From contig NZ_SRUU01000009.1 of NCBI RefSeq assembly GCF_004791585.1, forward strand, positions 62,001 to 126,000: DNA of 64,000 nt. The letters run 5' to 3'. Made by a program: the position numbers and the translations under genes. This document shows, piece after piece, positions 15,870-25,023 of this stretch. This DNA is from Mesorhizobium sp. M1C.F.Ca.ET.210.01.1.1 (GTDB lineage Bacteria > Pseudomonadota > Alphaproteobacteria > Rhizobiales > Rhizobiaceae). The stretch's first letter is position 1. The number at the start of each line of letters is the position of its first letter. The notes under the pieces were generated by a model. The model searched no databases. It worked only from the letters and a program-made list of their open reading frames with translations, and was not told where the DNA came from.

Positions 15870-16570
15870 GCCGCCGCGCCTTTGCTTTCGAGGCCGCGAG
15901 AGCGAAACGCGTGGATGGTCTGCGCAAGGACGGCGACGGCAATCTCGGCCGGGCTCGCCGCGCCGATGTCGAGACCGATCGGCGCATGGATGCGGGCGAT
16001 CTGGTCGGCGCTGGCGCCGAGCGCCAGCAGGCGTTCCACCCGCTTGGCGTGAGTTTTGCGGCTGCCGAGCGCCCCTACATAGAAGCACCTGGCATCGAGC
16101 GCGGCCTTCAGCGCGAGATCGTCGATCTTCGGATCATGAGTGACCGCGGCAAGTGCGGTGTAGCTGTCGAGCGGCTCGCGCTGCAGCACATCCTGCGGCC
16201 ATTCGGCATGCAGCGCCACATCCGGGAAGCGTTCCGGCGTGGCGAAGGCGGTGCGCGGGTCGATGATCTCGACCGGATAGCCGGCGATCCTGGCCATCGG
16301 CGCCAGCGCCTGGCTGATGTGGACCGCGCCGATCACCACCAGACGCGGGCGAGGCAGATGCGCATTGAGGAAGAAAGTCCGCCCTTCCGCTTCCACCGAT
16401 GCCGAATTGCCGGTGCGGAACGCCCTGGCGATCGCCGCCCCGAGATCGCCTGCAACGTGATCGCCCTCGCGCACGACGCGGTCGCGGCCGTCGCCGAGAT
16501 CGGTGACAAGCACCGCCGCGCGGCGAGCGCGGCGTTCTTCGTTCAGGGTCTTCAGGACATAAGGGTCCAT
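15866..16570 (-). CDS. XdhC family protein, Rossmann (C-terminal) part
   Basis: A 234-residue XdhC/CoxF-like protein. The recognisable part is the C-terminal Rossmann domain: PRLVVIGAVHISQALAP (about residues 74-90), VEIIDPRTAFATPERFP and YVGALGSRKTHAKR. XdhC proteins bind Moco, protect it, and help load it into xanthine dehydrogenase-type enzymes after sulfuration. The N-terminal ~65 residues are degenerate compared with full-length XdhC; the missing CoxI domain is encoded as a separate gene just upstream (16575-16913). The two are 4 bp apart. Confidence 0.85.
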   Translation of the reverse strand: MDPYVLKTLNEERRARRAAVLVTDLGDGRDRVVREGDHVAGDLGAAIARAFRTGNSASVEAEGRTFFLNAHLPRPRLVVIGAVHISQALAPMARIAGYPVEIIDPRTAFATPERFPDVALHAEWPQDVLQREPLDSYTALAAVTHDPKIDDLALKAALDARCFYVGALGSRKTHAKRVERLLALGASADQIARIHAPIGLDIGAASPAEIAVAVLAQTIHAFRSRGLESKGAAA

Positions 16571-16574
16571 GTGA

Positions 16575-16913
16575 TCAGCCTAGTCTCTCGACATAGACCT
16601 TGATGCGGCCGCCGCATGACAGGCCAACCTGCCAGGCCGTTTCGTCGGCAACGCCGAACTCCAGCATCCTGGCCTTGCCGCTGCCGATGACATCGATCGC
16701 CTCGGTCACCACAGCGCCCTCGACACAGCCGCCCGAAACGGAGCCGTGGAAATTGCCCTCGGCATCGATGACCAGATGGCTGCCGACCGGGCGCGGCGCC
16801 GAACCCCAGGTCTCGACCACGGTCGCGATGGCGACATCCTTGCCGTCCTTCATCCAGCCTTCCGCGATGATCAAGGGATCGCGGGCTTCATCGAGATAGA
16901 TGCTCTCGTCCAT
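16575..16913 (-). CDS. XdhC/CoxI N-terminal domain protein
   Basis: A 112-residue protein carrying only the XdhC_CoxI domain: VVETWGSAPRPVGSHLVI (about residues 31-48), the glycine-rich GSVSGGCVEGAVV (about 57-69) and a final LSCGG motif. These Cys-containing loops are thought to contact the molybdenum cofactor. Together with the next gene it makes up one full XdhC. ATG 16913 follows GAGAAGCGACGA; the longer reading to 17057 is excluded because it runs into the CoxE-like gene. Confidence 0.83.
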   Translation of the reverse strand: MDESIYLDEARDPLIIAEGWMKDGKDVAIATVVETWGSAPRPVGSHLVIDAEGNFHGSVSGGCVEGAVVTEAIDVIGSGKARMLEFGVADETAWQVGLSCGGRIKVYVERLG

Positions 16914-16975
16914 TCGTCGCTTCTCACAAAGTCTGTTTTTCAGGGGAAACTCTAGTTTTCCCAACGAACATATGG

Positions 16976-18223
16976 CTACGCGACGCGCCTCCCGCCAGTT
17001 TGCAGCCAGTGGCGCGGATCGACCGAAGCCGCCGGCCGCTGGTCGAGTGAGGCGCAAAGATCGGCCAGCGCATCGAGATTGTGCACCGCGCGGAACTCAT
17101 CGACATGCGGCAGCATCGCCTTGACGCCGCGGGCGCGCGCCTCGAACCCGTCGAAGCGCAATAGCGGATTGAGCCAGATCAGCCGCCGGCAGGATTTGTG
17201 CAGCCGCTCCATCTCCTCCGACAAACCGGTGACGTCGTCGCGCTCGAGCCCATCGGTGATCAGAAGCACCACTGCGCCCTGCCCCAGCACGCGGCGCGAC
17301 CACAGCCAGTTGAACTCGGCGAGCGCGTCGCCGATGCGGGTGCCGCCCGACCAGTCCTTCACCGCTGTCGAGCATTCGGCCAGCGCCTCATCGGGATCGC
17401 GATGGCGCATCTGATGCGTCAGGTTCGTCAGCCGCGTGCCGAAGACGAAGGCGTGCACGCGCCGGCGCTTTTCCGTCAGCGCGTGCAGGAAGTGGAGAAA
17501 GATGCGCGTGTATTGGCTCATCGAGCCGGAAATGTCGGCAAGCACGACCAGCGGTGGATGCACCTCGCGCGGCGAACGGAACTTCGGCAGGATCAGCGCG
17601 CCGCCGGTGCGCGCGGCAGAACGCATCATGGCGCGCGGATGGATGCGCCGCCCTTGCGCGTCAGCCTTGAAGCGGCGCGTGCGCACCATATCGAAGGGCA
17701 GTCGCAAGGCCGCGATCGCCTTTTTGGCCTCGGCGAGTTCGGCCGCGTCCATCTGGGCGAAATCCCTGCCGCGTAGCACCTCGTTGCCGGAGAAGGTGAA
17801 GCGCGCATCGACCTCGATCTCCGGCACTTCCCGTACCGGCTGGTTCTTGTGATGCCCTTCGAACATCGCCTGGCTGGCGCGGTTCTCGGCCGCGCGCGGC
17901 TTTTGCTTTTCACGATCGTCGGGAGCGACGGGCGAAAACATCGCCAGCAGCTTCTCGATCAGCTCGCGCGACTTCCAGAACAGGCGGAAGGCTTCGTCGA
18001 AAACCGGATGATCCTCATGCCGCGAGACCAGAACCGCATGCAGCGTCCAGTAGAAATCGTCGCGCGAGCCGATGCCGGCGGCAAGCACCGCCTCGATGGC
18101 GTCCTTGACCGAGGCCGGTCCGACGCGCATGCCGGCCTTGCGCAGCGCGCGGGCGAAATAGACGATGTTGTCGGCGATGCGCCCATCCGCTGTCGCCTCT
18201 TTGGGGTCCGGACGCGACGGCAT
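16976..18223 (-). CDS. CoxE-type VWA domain protein
   Basis: A 415-residue von Willebrand factor A protein. The metal-ion-dependent adhesion site is DISGSMS (D230-S236) with the later Thr in SGGTRIGDAL and Asp in LITDGLERDD. The N-terminal ~200 residues are the CoxE-specific helical part. CoxE works with the MoxR ATPase CoxD in metal insertion or assembly of CO-dehydrogenase-like molybdenum hydroxylases. It is 5 bp downstream of the moxR gene, and xdhC follows after 62 bp. Confidence 0.88.
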   Translation of the reverse strand: MPSRPDPKEATADGRIADNIVYFARALRKAGMRVGPASVKDAIEAVLAAGIGSRDDFYWTLHAVLVSRHEDHPVFDEAFRLFWKSRELIEKLLAMFSPVAPDDREKQKPRAAENRASQAMFEGHHKNQPVREVPEIEVDARFTFSGNEVLRGRDFAQMDAAELAEAKKAIAALRLPFDMVRTRRFKADAQGRRIHPRAMMRSAARTGGALILPKFRSPREVHPPLVVLADISGSMSQYTRIFLHFLHALTEKRRRVHAFVFGTRLTNLTHQMRHRDPDEALAECSTAVKDWSGGTRIGDALAEFNWLWSRRVLGQGAVVLLITDGLERDDVTGLSEEMERLHKSCRRLIWLNPLLRFDGFEARARGVKAMLPHVDEFRAVHNLDALADLCASLDQRPAASVDPRHWLQTGGRRVA

Positions 18224-18228
18224 GGCGC

Positions 18229-19152
18229 CTACTCCGCGGCCGAAAGCTCGGCCTTCACCTCGTTGAGGATGCGCCGGCCTTCGCCCTGCTCGATGCGGGC
18301 GATGTCGTCCTGGTATTTCAGAAGCACGCCGATCGTGTCGGATACGGTTTCCGGATCGAGGGCCACCTTGTCGAGCTCGGTCAGCGCGCCGGCCCAGTCG
18401 ATGGTTTCGGCGACGCCGGGCGCCTTGAACAGCTCGATCTGGCGCAGCTTCTGGATGAAGGAAACCAATTCGGCCGACAGCCGGCTGTTCGCCTGCGGCA
18501 CCTTGCGGCGCACGATCTCCAACTCGCGCTCAGCGTTGGGATAGTCGACCCAGTGATAGAGGCAGCGCCGCTTCAGCGCGTCGTGGATCTCGCGCGTGCG
18601 GTTGGTGGTGATGATGACGATTGGCGGCTCTTCCGCCTTGATCGTGCCGAGTTCCGGGACGGTCACCTGGAAGTCCGACAGGATCTCGAGCAGGAACGCC
18701 TCGAAGGCCTCGTCGGTGCGGTCAAGCTCGTCGATCAGGAACACCGGCGCCGCACCCGCCTTGCCTGTCAGCGCATCGAGCACCGGGCGGCGGATCAGGT
18801 ATTTTTCGGAAAAGACGTTGCGCTCCATGTCGGAGCGCACGACCTTGCCGGCCGCCTCTTCCATGCGGATCTCGATCATCTGGGCGGCGTAGTTCCACTC
18901 GTAGACGGCGGAGGAGACGTCGAGCCCTTCATAGCATTGCAGGCGGATCAGCCGGCGGCCGAGCGCTTGCGCCAGCACCTTGGCGATCTCGGTCTTGCCG
19001 ACACCGGCCTCGCCTTCGAGGAACAGTGGCCGCTTCATGCGCAGCGACAGGAAAAGCACCGTCGCCAGCGAGCGATCGGCGACATAATCCGCGCCGGTCA
19101 GGAGATCGAGCGTCTCGTCGATCGACTTCGGCGCGGGGCGCGGGGCGGTCAT
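18229..19152 (-). CDS. MoxR-family AAA+ ATPase (CoxD-like)
   Basis: A 307-residue AAA+ ATPase. Walker A is GEAGVGKT (residues 47-54), Walker B is VFLIDELDR (137-145), sensor 1 is IITTNRTREIHDALKRR with the arginine finger region following. MoxR/CoxD ATPases are chaperones that act with a VWA partner on metalloenzymes. ATG 19152 is preferred because GGAGACAAG lies just upstream; a GTG at 19185 overlapping the stop of the flavin reductase is possible. Next gene (CoxE-type) follows after 5 bp. Confidence 0.87.
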   Translation of the reverse strand: MTAPRPAPKSIDETLDLLTGADYVADRSLATVLFLSLRMKRPLFLEGEAGVGKTEIAKVLAQALGRRLIRLQCYEGLDVSSAVYEWNYAAQMIEIRMEEAAGKVVRSDMERNVFSEKYLIRRPVLDALTGKAGAAPVFLIDELDRTDEAFEAFLLEILSDFQVTVPELGTIKAEEPPIVIITTNRTREIHDALKRRCLYHWVDYPNAERELEIVRRKVPQANSRLSAELVSFIQKLRQIELFKAPGVAETIDWAGALTELDKVALDPETVSDTIGVLLKYQDDIARIEQGEGRRILNEVKAELSAAE

Positions 19153-19181
19153 CTTGTCTCCGTGGATCCCGCTCGCCCGTT

Positions 19182-19688
19182 TCACAGAACGTGGTAGCCG
19201 CGGTTGTGGTAGATCAGCGGCCGCAAATTATCGCCGATACGCAGGCCTGTCACCTTGCCAAAAAGCACACGGTGGGTGGCGAGATCCTTGGCATCGATGA
19301 TCTCGCAATCGAAGACGGCAAGAGCCCCTTTCAGCGTCGGCGCTCCCGTGGAGATGATATCCCAATCGCCAAGCGCGAAGCGTTCCTCGAGCGGCAGACC
19401 GGTGATGCCGGAAAAGCCGATCGACAGCGCTTCCTGGTCAGACGCCAGCGTGTTGAGTGCAAAGTTGCGGTTCTTGATGAACGCCTCGTTCTTCGCATTT
19501 TCGCGGTTGAGGCAGACCAGCACCGTGGGCGGCGTGTCCGACACCGAGCAGGCGGCGATCACTGTGGCACCCCTTTTGCCCGACGGGCCGTCGGTGGTCA
19601 CCACATGCACATGGCCGGCAAAATGCGCCATCGCATCACGATAGGCCTGTGGCCCGATGTCATTGATCTTCAGCACGCGATGATCCAC
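19182..19688 (-). CDS. Flavin reductase (FMN-binding split barrel)
   Basis: A 168-residue flavin reductase domain protein: AYRDAMAHFAGHVHVVTTDG near the N-terminus, ATVIAACSVSDTPPTVLVC (about residues 41-59) which binds flavin, and GDNLRPLIYHNRGYHVL at the C-terminus with the conserved His-Gly-Tyr. Such proteins use NAD(P)H to reduce FMN or FAD, usually for a partner monooxygenase. No monooxygenase is adjacent; it heads the moxR-coxE-xdhC cluster instead. A GTG start at 19688 or a second GTG at 19676 (better spaced to AGGTGG) is possible; no ATG is available. Confidence 0.82.
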   Translation of the reverse strand: MDHRVLKINDIGPQAYRDAMAHFAGHVHVVTTDGPSGKRGATVIAACSVSDTPPTVLVCLNRENAKNEAFIKNRNFALNTLASDQEALSIGFSGITGLPLEERFALGDWDIISTGAPTLKGALAVFDCEIIDAKDLATHRVLFGKVTGLRIGDNLRPLIYHNRGYHVL

Positions 19689-19868
19689 CTGTAAAAAACC
19701 AGCCCGTTATATATGGCGGCATATTGCATGCCACAAGTTGCCTAGCATGGGCGAAGCGCTTGACCGCAATCCTGAAATTCGCGTGTTGCACCGACCTTAG
19801 CCAGCCTTTAGGTCTTTGCTGGAATAGTGCCGAACCATACTCCCGGCACGGAGGACCTCTTCGCCCGA

Positions 19869-20933
19869 ATGCGCCTTCTCACGACGACTTTAGCCGCGCT
19901 GCTTTCGCTGGCCGCGAGCGTCCACGCCGAGACGCTGGTTGGCGTCGCCGCACCGCTGTCCGGGCCGTCGACAATCCTCGGCAAGCAGATCGAGGCCGGA
20001 ACCGGACTGGCTGCGGAAGCCCAGGGCGTCGCGCTCAAGACCATCGACGATGCCTGCACGGCCGACGGCGGCGCGGCCGCCGCCCGGCAGTTCGTGGACG
20101 CCAAGGTCAATATCGTCGTCGGCTTTCTCTGCACCGAAGCGATCGAGGCTGCACTTCCGGTCCTGAAGGATGCCAATATTCCGGTCATCACCTTGGGCGT
20201 GCGCACCGAGAGCCTGACCGATCGCCGCGCCAAGACCGGCTGGCCCGTCTACCGGCTCGGGCCGCGCGGCGACGACGAACGCAATGCGGCGGCCACGATC
20301 CTCACCCGGCTCTGGCAGAACGAACTGTTCGCCATTGTCGATGACGGCACCATCTATGGCCGCGAGATCGCCGAGACCTTCCGCGCGGCCGCGGAGCAGG
20401 CAGCGCTGAAGCCGGTCTTCGTCGACACGTTCCGGCCGCAGCTCGACAACCAGATCGGGCTCATCGGCCGCTTGAAGAAGGCCGGCGCGACCAAGGTATT
20501 CGCCGGCGGCGACGGCGACGACATAGCCATCATGGGCCGCGACGCCGCCCAGTTGAATGCCGGCATCGCTTTCGCGGGCGGCGAGACGCTTCGCGCGCCG
20601 CCCGGTGACGTGCCCTACGCGGCAGGCACGCTGATGATCGCGCTGCCGGAATGGGCGGAAGCCGCCGACCCCAAGGTGGTGCAGTCCTTCGCCGATCGGA
20701 ATATCGTGACGGACGGCTATACCTTGCCGGCCTATGCGGCGGTCGAGATCGCCAAGGCGGCAACAGCGGACGCTGAAAGTTCCGGCAAGCCGCTTGCCGA
20801 GGTGCTGACCGGACATGACTTCGCCACTGCAATCGGTACCATCCGCTTCGACGAAAAGGGCGATCTCAGCCAGAATCCTTTTCGAGCCTTCCGCTTCGAC
20901 GGCACGCATTTCGTGCCGCTGGAGGAAAAGTGA
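19869..20933 (+). CDS. Periplasmic branched-chain amino-acid-type binding protein
   Basis: A 354-residue periplasmic binding protein of the leucine/amide family. Signal peptide: MRLLTTTLAALLSLAASVHA, cleaved before ETLVGVAAPLSGP, the usual mature N-terminus of these receptors. The following VNIVVGFLCTEAIEAALPVL and IAIMGRDAAQLN-type segments fit the two-lobe fold. No permease or ATPase genes are adjacent, so it may serve a transporter encoded elsewhere or be a sensor. It overlaps the P1 peptidase gene at its stop (TGATG), so the two are co-expressed. Confidence 0.83.
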   Translation: MRLLTTTLAALLSLAASVHAETLVGVAAPLSGPSTILGKQIEAGTGLAAEAQGVALKTIDDACTADGGAAAARQFVDAKVNIVVGFLCTEAIEAALPVLKDANIPVITLGVRTESLTDRRAKTGWPVYRLGPRGDDERNAAATILTRLWQNELFAIVDDGTIYGREIAETFRAAAEQAALKPVFVDTFRPQLDNQIGLIGRLKKAGATKVFAGGDGDDIAIMGRDAAQLNAGIAFAGGETLRAPPGDVPYAAGTLMIALPEWAEAADPKVVQSFADRNIVTDGYTLPAYAAVEIAKAATADAESSGKPLAEVLTGHDFATAIGTIRFDEKGDLSQNPFRAFRFDGTHFVPLEEK

Positions 20934-21949
20934 TGTTCCGCACCGGACCACGCAACCTGATCACCGATGTCGCGGGCTTAAGCGTTGGCAACACTGCGAA
21001 CGCCAGGCTGAAATCCGGCGTCACCGTGGTGCTGTGCGAGGAACCGGCTGTGGCTGGCGTCCAGGTGCTGGGTGGCGCGCCGGGCACGCGTGAGACCGAT
21101 CTGCTCGAGCCGCAGAACTCGATCGCCGCCATTCACGCCGTCGTGCTGTCCGGCGGCTCGGCCTTCGGCCTTGATGCCGCCTCCGGCGTCCAGGCGGCGC
21201 TGCGGGAGAAGAACATCGGCGTCGAGGTCGGCGGCTTCCGCGTGCCGATCGTGCCGGGGGCCATCCTCTTCGACCTGCGCAACGGTGGCGACAAGGACTG
21301 GGGCCGATACCCGGCTTATCGAGAGCTTGGCTATGAGGCGGTTCAGGCGGCAATGGCCGACTTCCAGATCGGCACGGTCGGCGCCGGCACCGGCGCGCTG
21401 ACCTTCGGACTGAAGGGGGGGCTGGGTTCAGCCTCGACGATGCTCGACAACGGCGTCACCGTCGGCGCGCTCGCCGCCGTCAACCCGACCGGCTCGGTGA
21501 CTGTCGGGCGCAGTCGCCATTTCTGGGCGGCTCCTTTCGAGATCGGCAACGAATTCGGCGGCCTGGGCTATCCCGACCCGATGCCGGAAGACGCCAGGAA
21601 AATACTGCTGAAATTCCGCGACCGGCATGTCGGGACCCAGCCGGAAGGCGGCGGCACCACCATTGCCGTCATCGCCACCGACGCGGTTCTGACCAAGGCT
21701 GCCGCCAAGCGGCTGGCGATTTCGGCGCATGACGGCTTCGCCCGCGCCATCTGGCCAACGCACACGCCGGCCGACGGCGACCTGGTCTTTGCGCTGGCGA
21801 CCGGCAGAAGCGGCATCGAGCTCGGCGCCGACGCGGCGATCGATCTCTATGCCGCGGCGGGTGCTACGATGGCACGCGCCATCAGCCGCGGCGTCTATGC
21901 GGCGACGCCCGCTGACGGCGACCTGTTTCCGGTCTGGTCGTCGCGCTGA
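20933..21949 (+). CDS. P1 family (DmpA/ornithine acyltransferase-fold) peptidase
   Basis: A 338-residue protein of peptidase family P1 (DmpA-like, Ntn-hydrolase related). It begins FRTGPRNLITDVAGLSVGN and has VVLSGGSAFGLDAASGVQ (about residues 71-88), AGTGALTFGLKGGLGSAS and VNPTGSV. In the family, autocleavage exposes an N-terminal Ser or Thr; the likely site is EGGGTTIAVIATDA (about residue 240), with the second Thr as nucleophile. ATG 20933 has GGAGGA 6 bases upstream. Its coupling with a binding protein suggests processing of an imported peptide or amide (inference). Confidence 0.85.
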   Translation: MFRTGPRNLITDVAGLSVGNTANARLKSGVTVVLCEEPAVAGVQVLGGAPGTRETDLLEPQNSIAAIHAVVLSGGSAFGLDAASGVQAALREKNIGVEVGGFRVPIVPGAILFDLRNGGDKDWGRYPAYRELGYEAVQAAMADFQIGTVGAGTGALTFGLKGGLGSASTMLDNGVTVGALAAVNPTGSVTVGRSRHFWAAPFEIGNEFGGLGYPDPMPEDARKILLKFRDRHVGTQPEGGGTTIAVIATDAVLTKAAAKRLAISAHDGFARAIWPTHTPADGDLVFALATGRSGIELGADAAIDLYAAAGATMARAISRGVYAATPADGDLFPVWSSR

Positions 21950-21963
21950 CGATCGTTCGGGGA

Positions 21964-22218
21964 TCAGGTCGGGTCGGACTTCTCTTCCTCGAAGGTTACC
22001 GCGACATCCGAATTCGCCGACAGCCAGACTTTGTCTCCGTCGATCTCGGCGACGAGGCTGAGCGGAATATAGTGGTGATGGCCCCTGTGCGAGCCCATGC
22101 CGCTGTCGGCCTTGGTCAGCTTGATCCGCTGACCGTCCACCTTGTCGACGGTGCCGATATGGACGCCATCGGCGCCGATCACTTCCATATGCTCGCGTAT
22201 CTTGCTGAGGTCGGTCAT
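21964..22218 (-). CDS. DUF2171 domain protein
   Basis: An 84-residue protein of the DUF2171 (PRC-barrel-like) family: IREHMEVIGADGVHIGTVDKVDG followed by a His-rich loop SHRGHHHYIPLSL, then a final strand pair (DKVWLSANSDVAV). Quoted segments are the family's typical core. No function is established. ATG 22218 has GGAGAACTATC upstream; the longer reading to 22293 is not supported. Confidence 0.8.
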   Translation of the reverse strand: MTDLSKIREHMEVIGADGVHIGTVDKVDGQRIKLTKADSGMGSHRGHHHYIPLSLVAEIDGDKVWLSANSDVAVTFEEEKSDPT

Positions 22219-22354
22219 GATAGTTCTCCATTGGGAGGTCGGCCGACAATAACAAACGAAAGCCGAATTGGATGCATTGGCGCCGCATGGCACGACCTGT
22301 TCACCATGACGTGATACGGAAAAGCCCTACCCTGCCAGCCGGAGTAACCAGCCA

Positions 22355-23080
22355 ATGCGAATTCCTATCCTGATCGGAGCATGGATACTCGCGCAGCTTG
22401 CGGGCATAGCCGAGGCGAATGCCGGCGACGTCGCCGAACTGGAGATCCTCGGCTTCAGCAAGGATGGCAGCGTCTTCGCTTTCGAGGAGTATGGTGTCCA
22501 GGATGGCTCGGGATTTCCCTATGCCAATCGCTACTACATCGACACCGCCACCGACACATTCCTCAAAGGCACGCCGGTCAAGGTCCGCCTCGACGACGAG
22601 GCGGCGACGCTCGAGGCGGCGCGCCTCCAGTCTCGCCAGAAGGGCGAGGCAATCGTCAGCCAGGCCGAGCTCGCCGCCAACCGCGGCATCACCGCCGGCT
22701 TCAACGCGGTGACCGAGCTCTCGGCCGATCCCTATCGCATGGCGGTCAACCCGCGGCCGATCTTTTCCCCGGTCGACGATCCACTCGAGTTCCGTCTCGA
22801 CGAAGTCGCCCTGAACGACACCGAGGGTTGCCAAAGCCAGGGCGAGATCAACGGTTTCCGCCTCCTGCGCATCAATGCCAAGGACGGCGGCAAGACCGAG
22901 CTTTTGCATGAGGACAAATCCATCCCGAAAAGTCGAGGCTGCCCGAACGGCTACCGCATCGGCGCGGTGCAGACCTTCTCGATGCAAGGTCTCAGCGCCT
23001 ATGCGGTGCTGATCGCAGTGCGCCACTACGGCTTCGAAGGGCCGGATTTTCGTTGGATCGCCGTGACCGGCCGCCTGTGA
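22355..23080 (+). CDS. Exported DUF2259 protein
   Basis: A 241-residue protein exported by a signal peptide (MRIPILIGAWILAQLAGIAEANA). The mature part begins GDVAELEILGFSKDGSVFAFEEYGVQDGSG (core: GFSKDGSVFAFEEYG), the hallmark of DUF2259 proteins, and contains two cysteines (CQSQG and SRGCPNGY) that could form a disulfide. Function unknown. Its last bases overlap the start of the membrane-protein gene (GTGA). Confidence 0.8.
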   Translation: MRIPILIGAWILAQLAGIAEANAGDVAELEILGFSKDGSVFAFEEYGVQDGSGFPYANRYYIDTATDTFLKGTPVKVRLDDEAATLEAARLQSRQKGEAIVSQAELAANRGITAGFNAVTELSADPYRMAVNPRPIFSPVDDPLEFRLDEVALNDTEGCQSQGEINGFRLLRINAKDGGKTELLHEDKSIPKSRGCPNGYRIGAVQTFSMQGLSAYAVLIAVRHYGFEGPDFRWIAVTGRL

Positions 23081-23589
23081 CACCGCGCGAGCAACTTTCA
23101 CTGCGCAGCCGCCTGAACCTGCGCGAGGCTCTGCCGGCACTGCGCACGTCGGTCCTGGGCACATCGATGTGGAGCTTTGCGATGGCGGCCAGCTCTTTCC
23201 TCAATCTCCACGACTGGGAGACGCCCGGCAAAGTCCGCTTCGTCGTGCTGCTCTATGCCCTCGGCGGCGCGCTTGCCTTTCCGGTGGGGTTGACGCTCGC
23301 CGGGCTGGTGTCGCGTGGCCGCCACTGGGAAACGGCGCTGGCCGCTGCTTTCGTATGCCTGCTCGGCGCAACGCTTGCCTTCACCGGTGGCCTGTTCGCG
23401 CTGCAATACCGCTCCTACTACGCCGAATGGCATGCGCCGGCCTTCACGCTGACCTGGGCATTCGAGTTCGTCTTCACCATGCTGACGGCGCTCTACCAGT
23501 TCGTCGTCCTGGGTGTGCGGCTCTATTTTCCGCTCGGCTTTGCCGCACTTGTCGCCGCCAGCGTCTGGTTTGCGCGTCAGCGGCGTTGA
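23077..23589 (+). CDS. Four-helix inner-membrane hypothetical protein
   Basis: A 170-residue membrane protein with about four hydrophobic helices (near residues 45-65, 72-92, 105-130 and 142-165). It starts at GTG 23077, which overlaps the stop of the DUF2259 gene by GTGA, so translation is coupled. I do not recognise the family. Coupling to a periplasmic protein suggests that the pair acts at the envelope (inference). Next, purB begins 59 bp downstream. Confidence 0.65.
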   Translation: MTPREQLSLRSRLNLREALPALRTSVLGTSMWSFAMAASSFLNLHDWETPGKVRFVVLLYALGGALAFPVGLTLAGLVSRGRHWETALAAAFVCLLGATLAFTGGLFALQYRSYYAEWHAPAFTLTWAFEFVFTMLTALYQFVVLGVRLYFPLGFAALVAASVWFARQRR

Positions 23590-23648
23590 GCATTGGCCCG
23601 GCCTCTGTTAGGACGCGGCCGAAGCTTCTCCCAGCAGGACTGGAAACG

Positions 23649-24956
<1,308 letters not shown>

Positions 24957-24972
24957 GCAACCGTCCCAAATG

Positions 24973-24999
24973 AAAAGGCTCGCCATTGGCGAGCCTTTT
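24973..24999 (+). terminator. Rho-independent terminator after purB
   Basis: A perfect 12-bp inverted repeat, AAAAGGCTCGCC / GGCGAGCCTTTT, with an ATT loop, 16 bases after the purB stop. The terminal T-run is part of the stem, so the hairpin can act in both directions, also for the VOC gene that ends at 25024 on the other strand. Confidence 0.88.
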
Positions 25000-25023
25000 C
25001 ATTTTGAAGATTGACCATCCCGA

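Noticed and set aside
14163..16052. Long plus-strand open frame (629 codons) across the MoeA-MobA and XdhC genes
   Set aside because: It is antisense to two strongly recognisable genes, is rich in Arg/His/Ala, and has no family resemblance. It is a GC-rich shadow frame.
24973..24999. Considered as a start of a small RNA after purB
   Set aside because: The perfect stem with T-run is explained fully as an intrinsic terminator shared by convergent genes.
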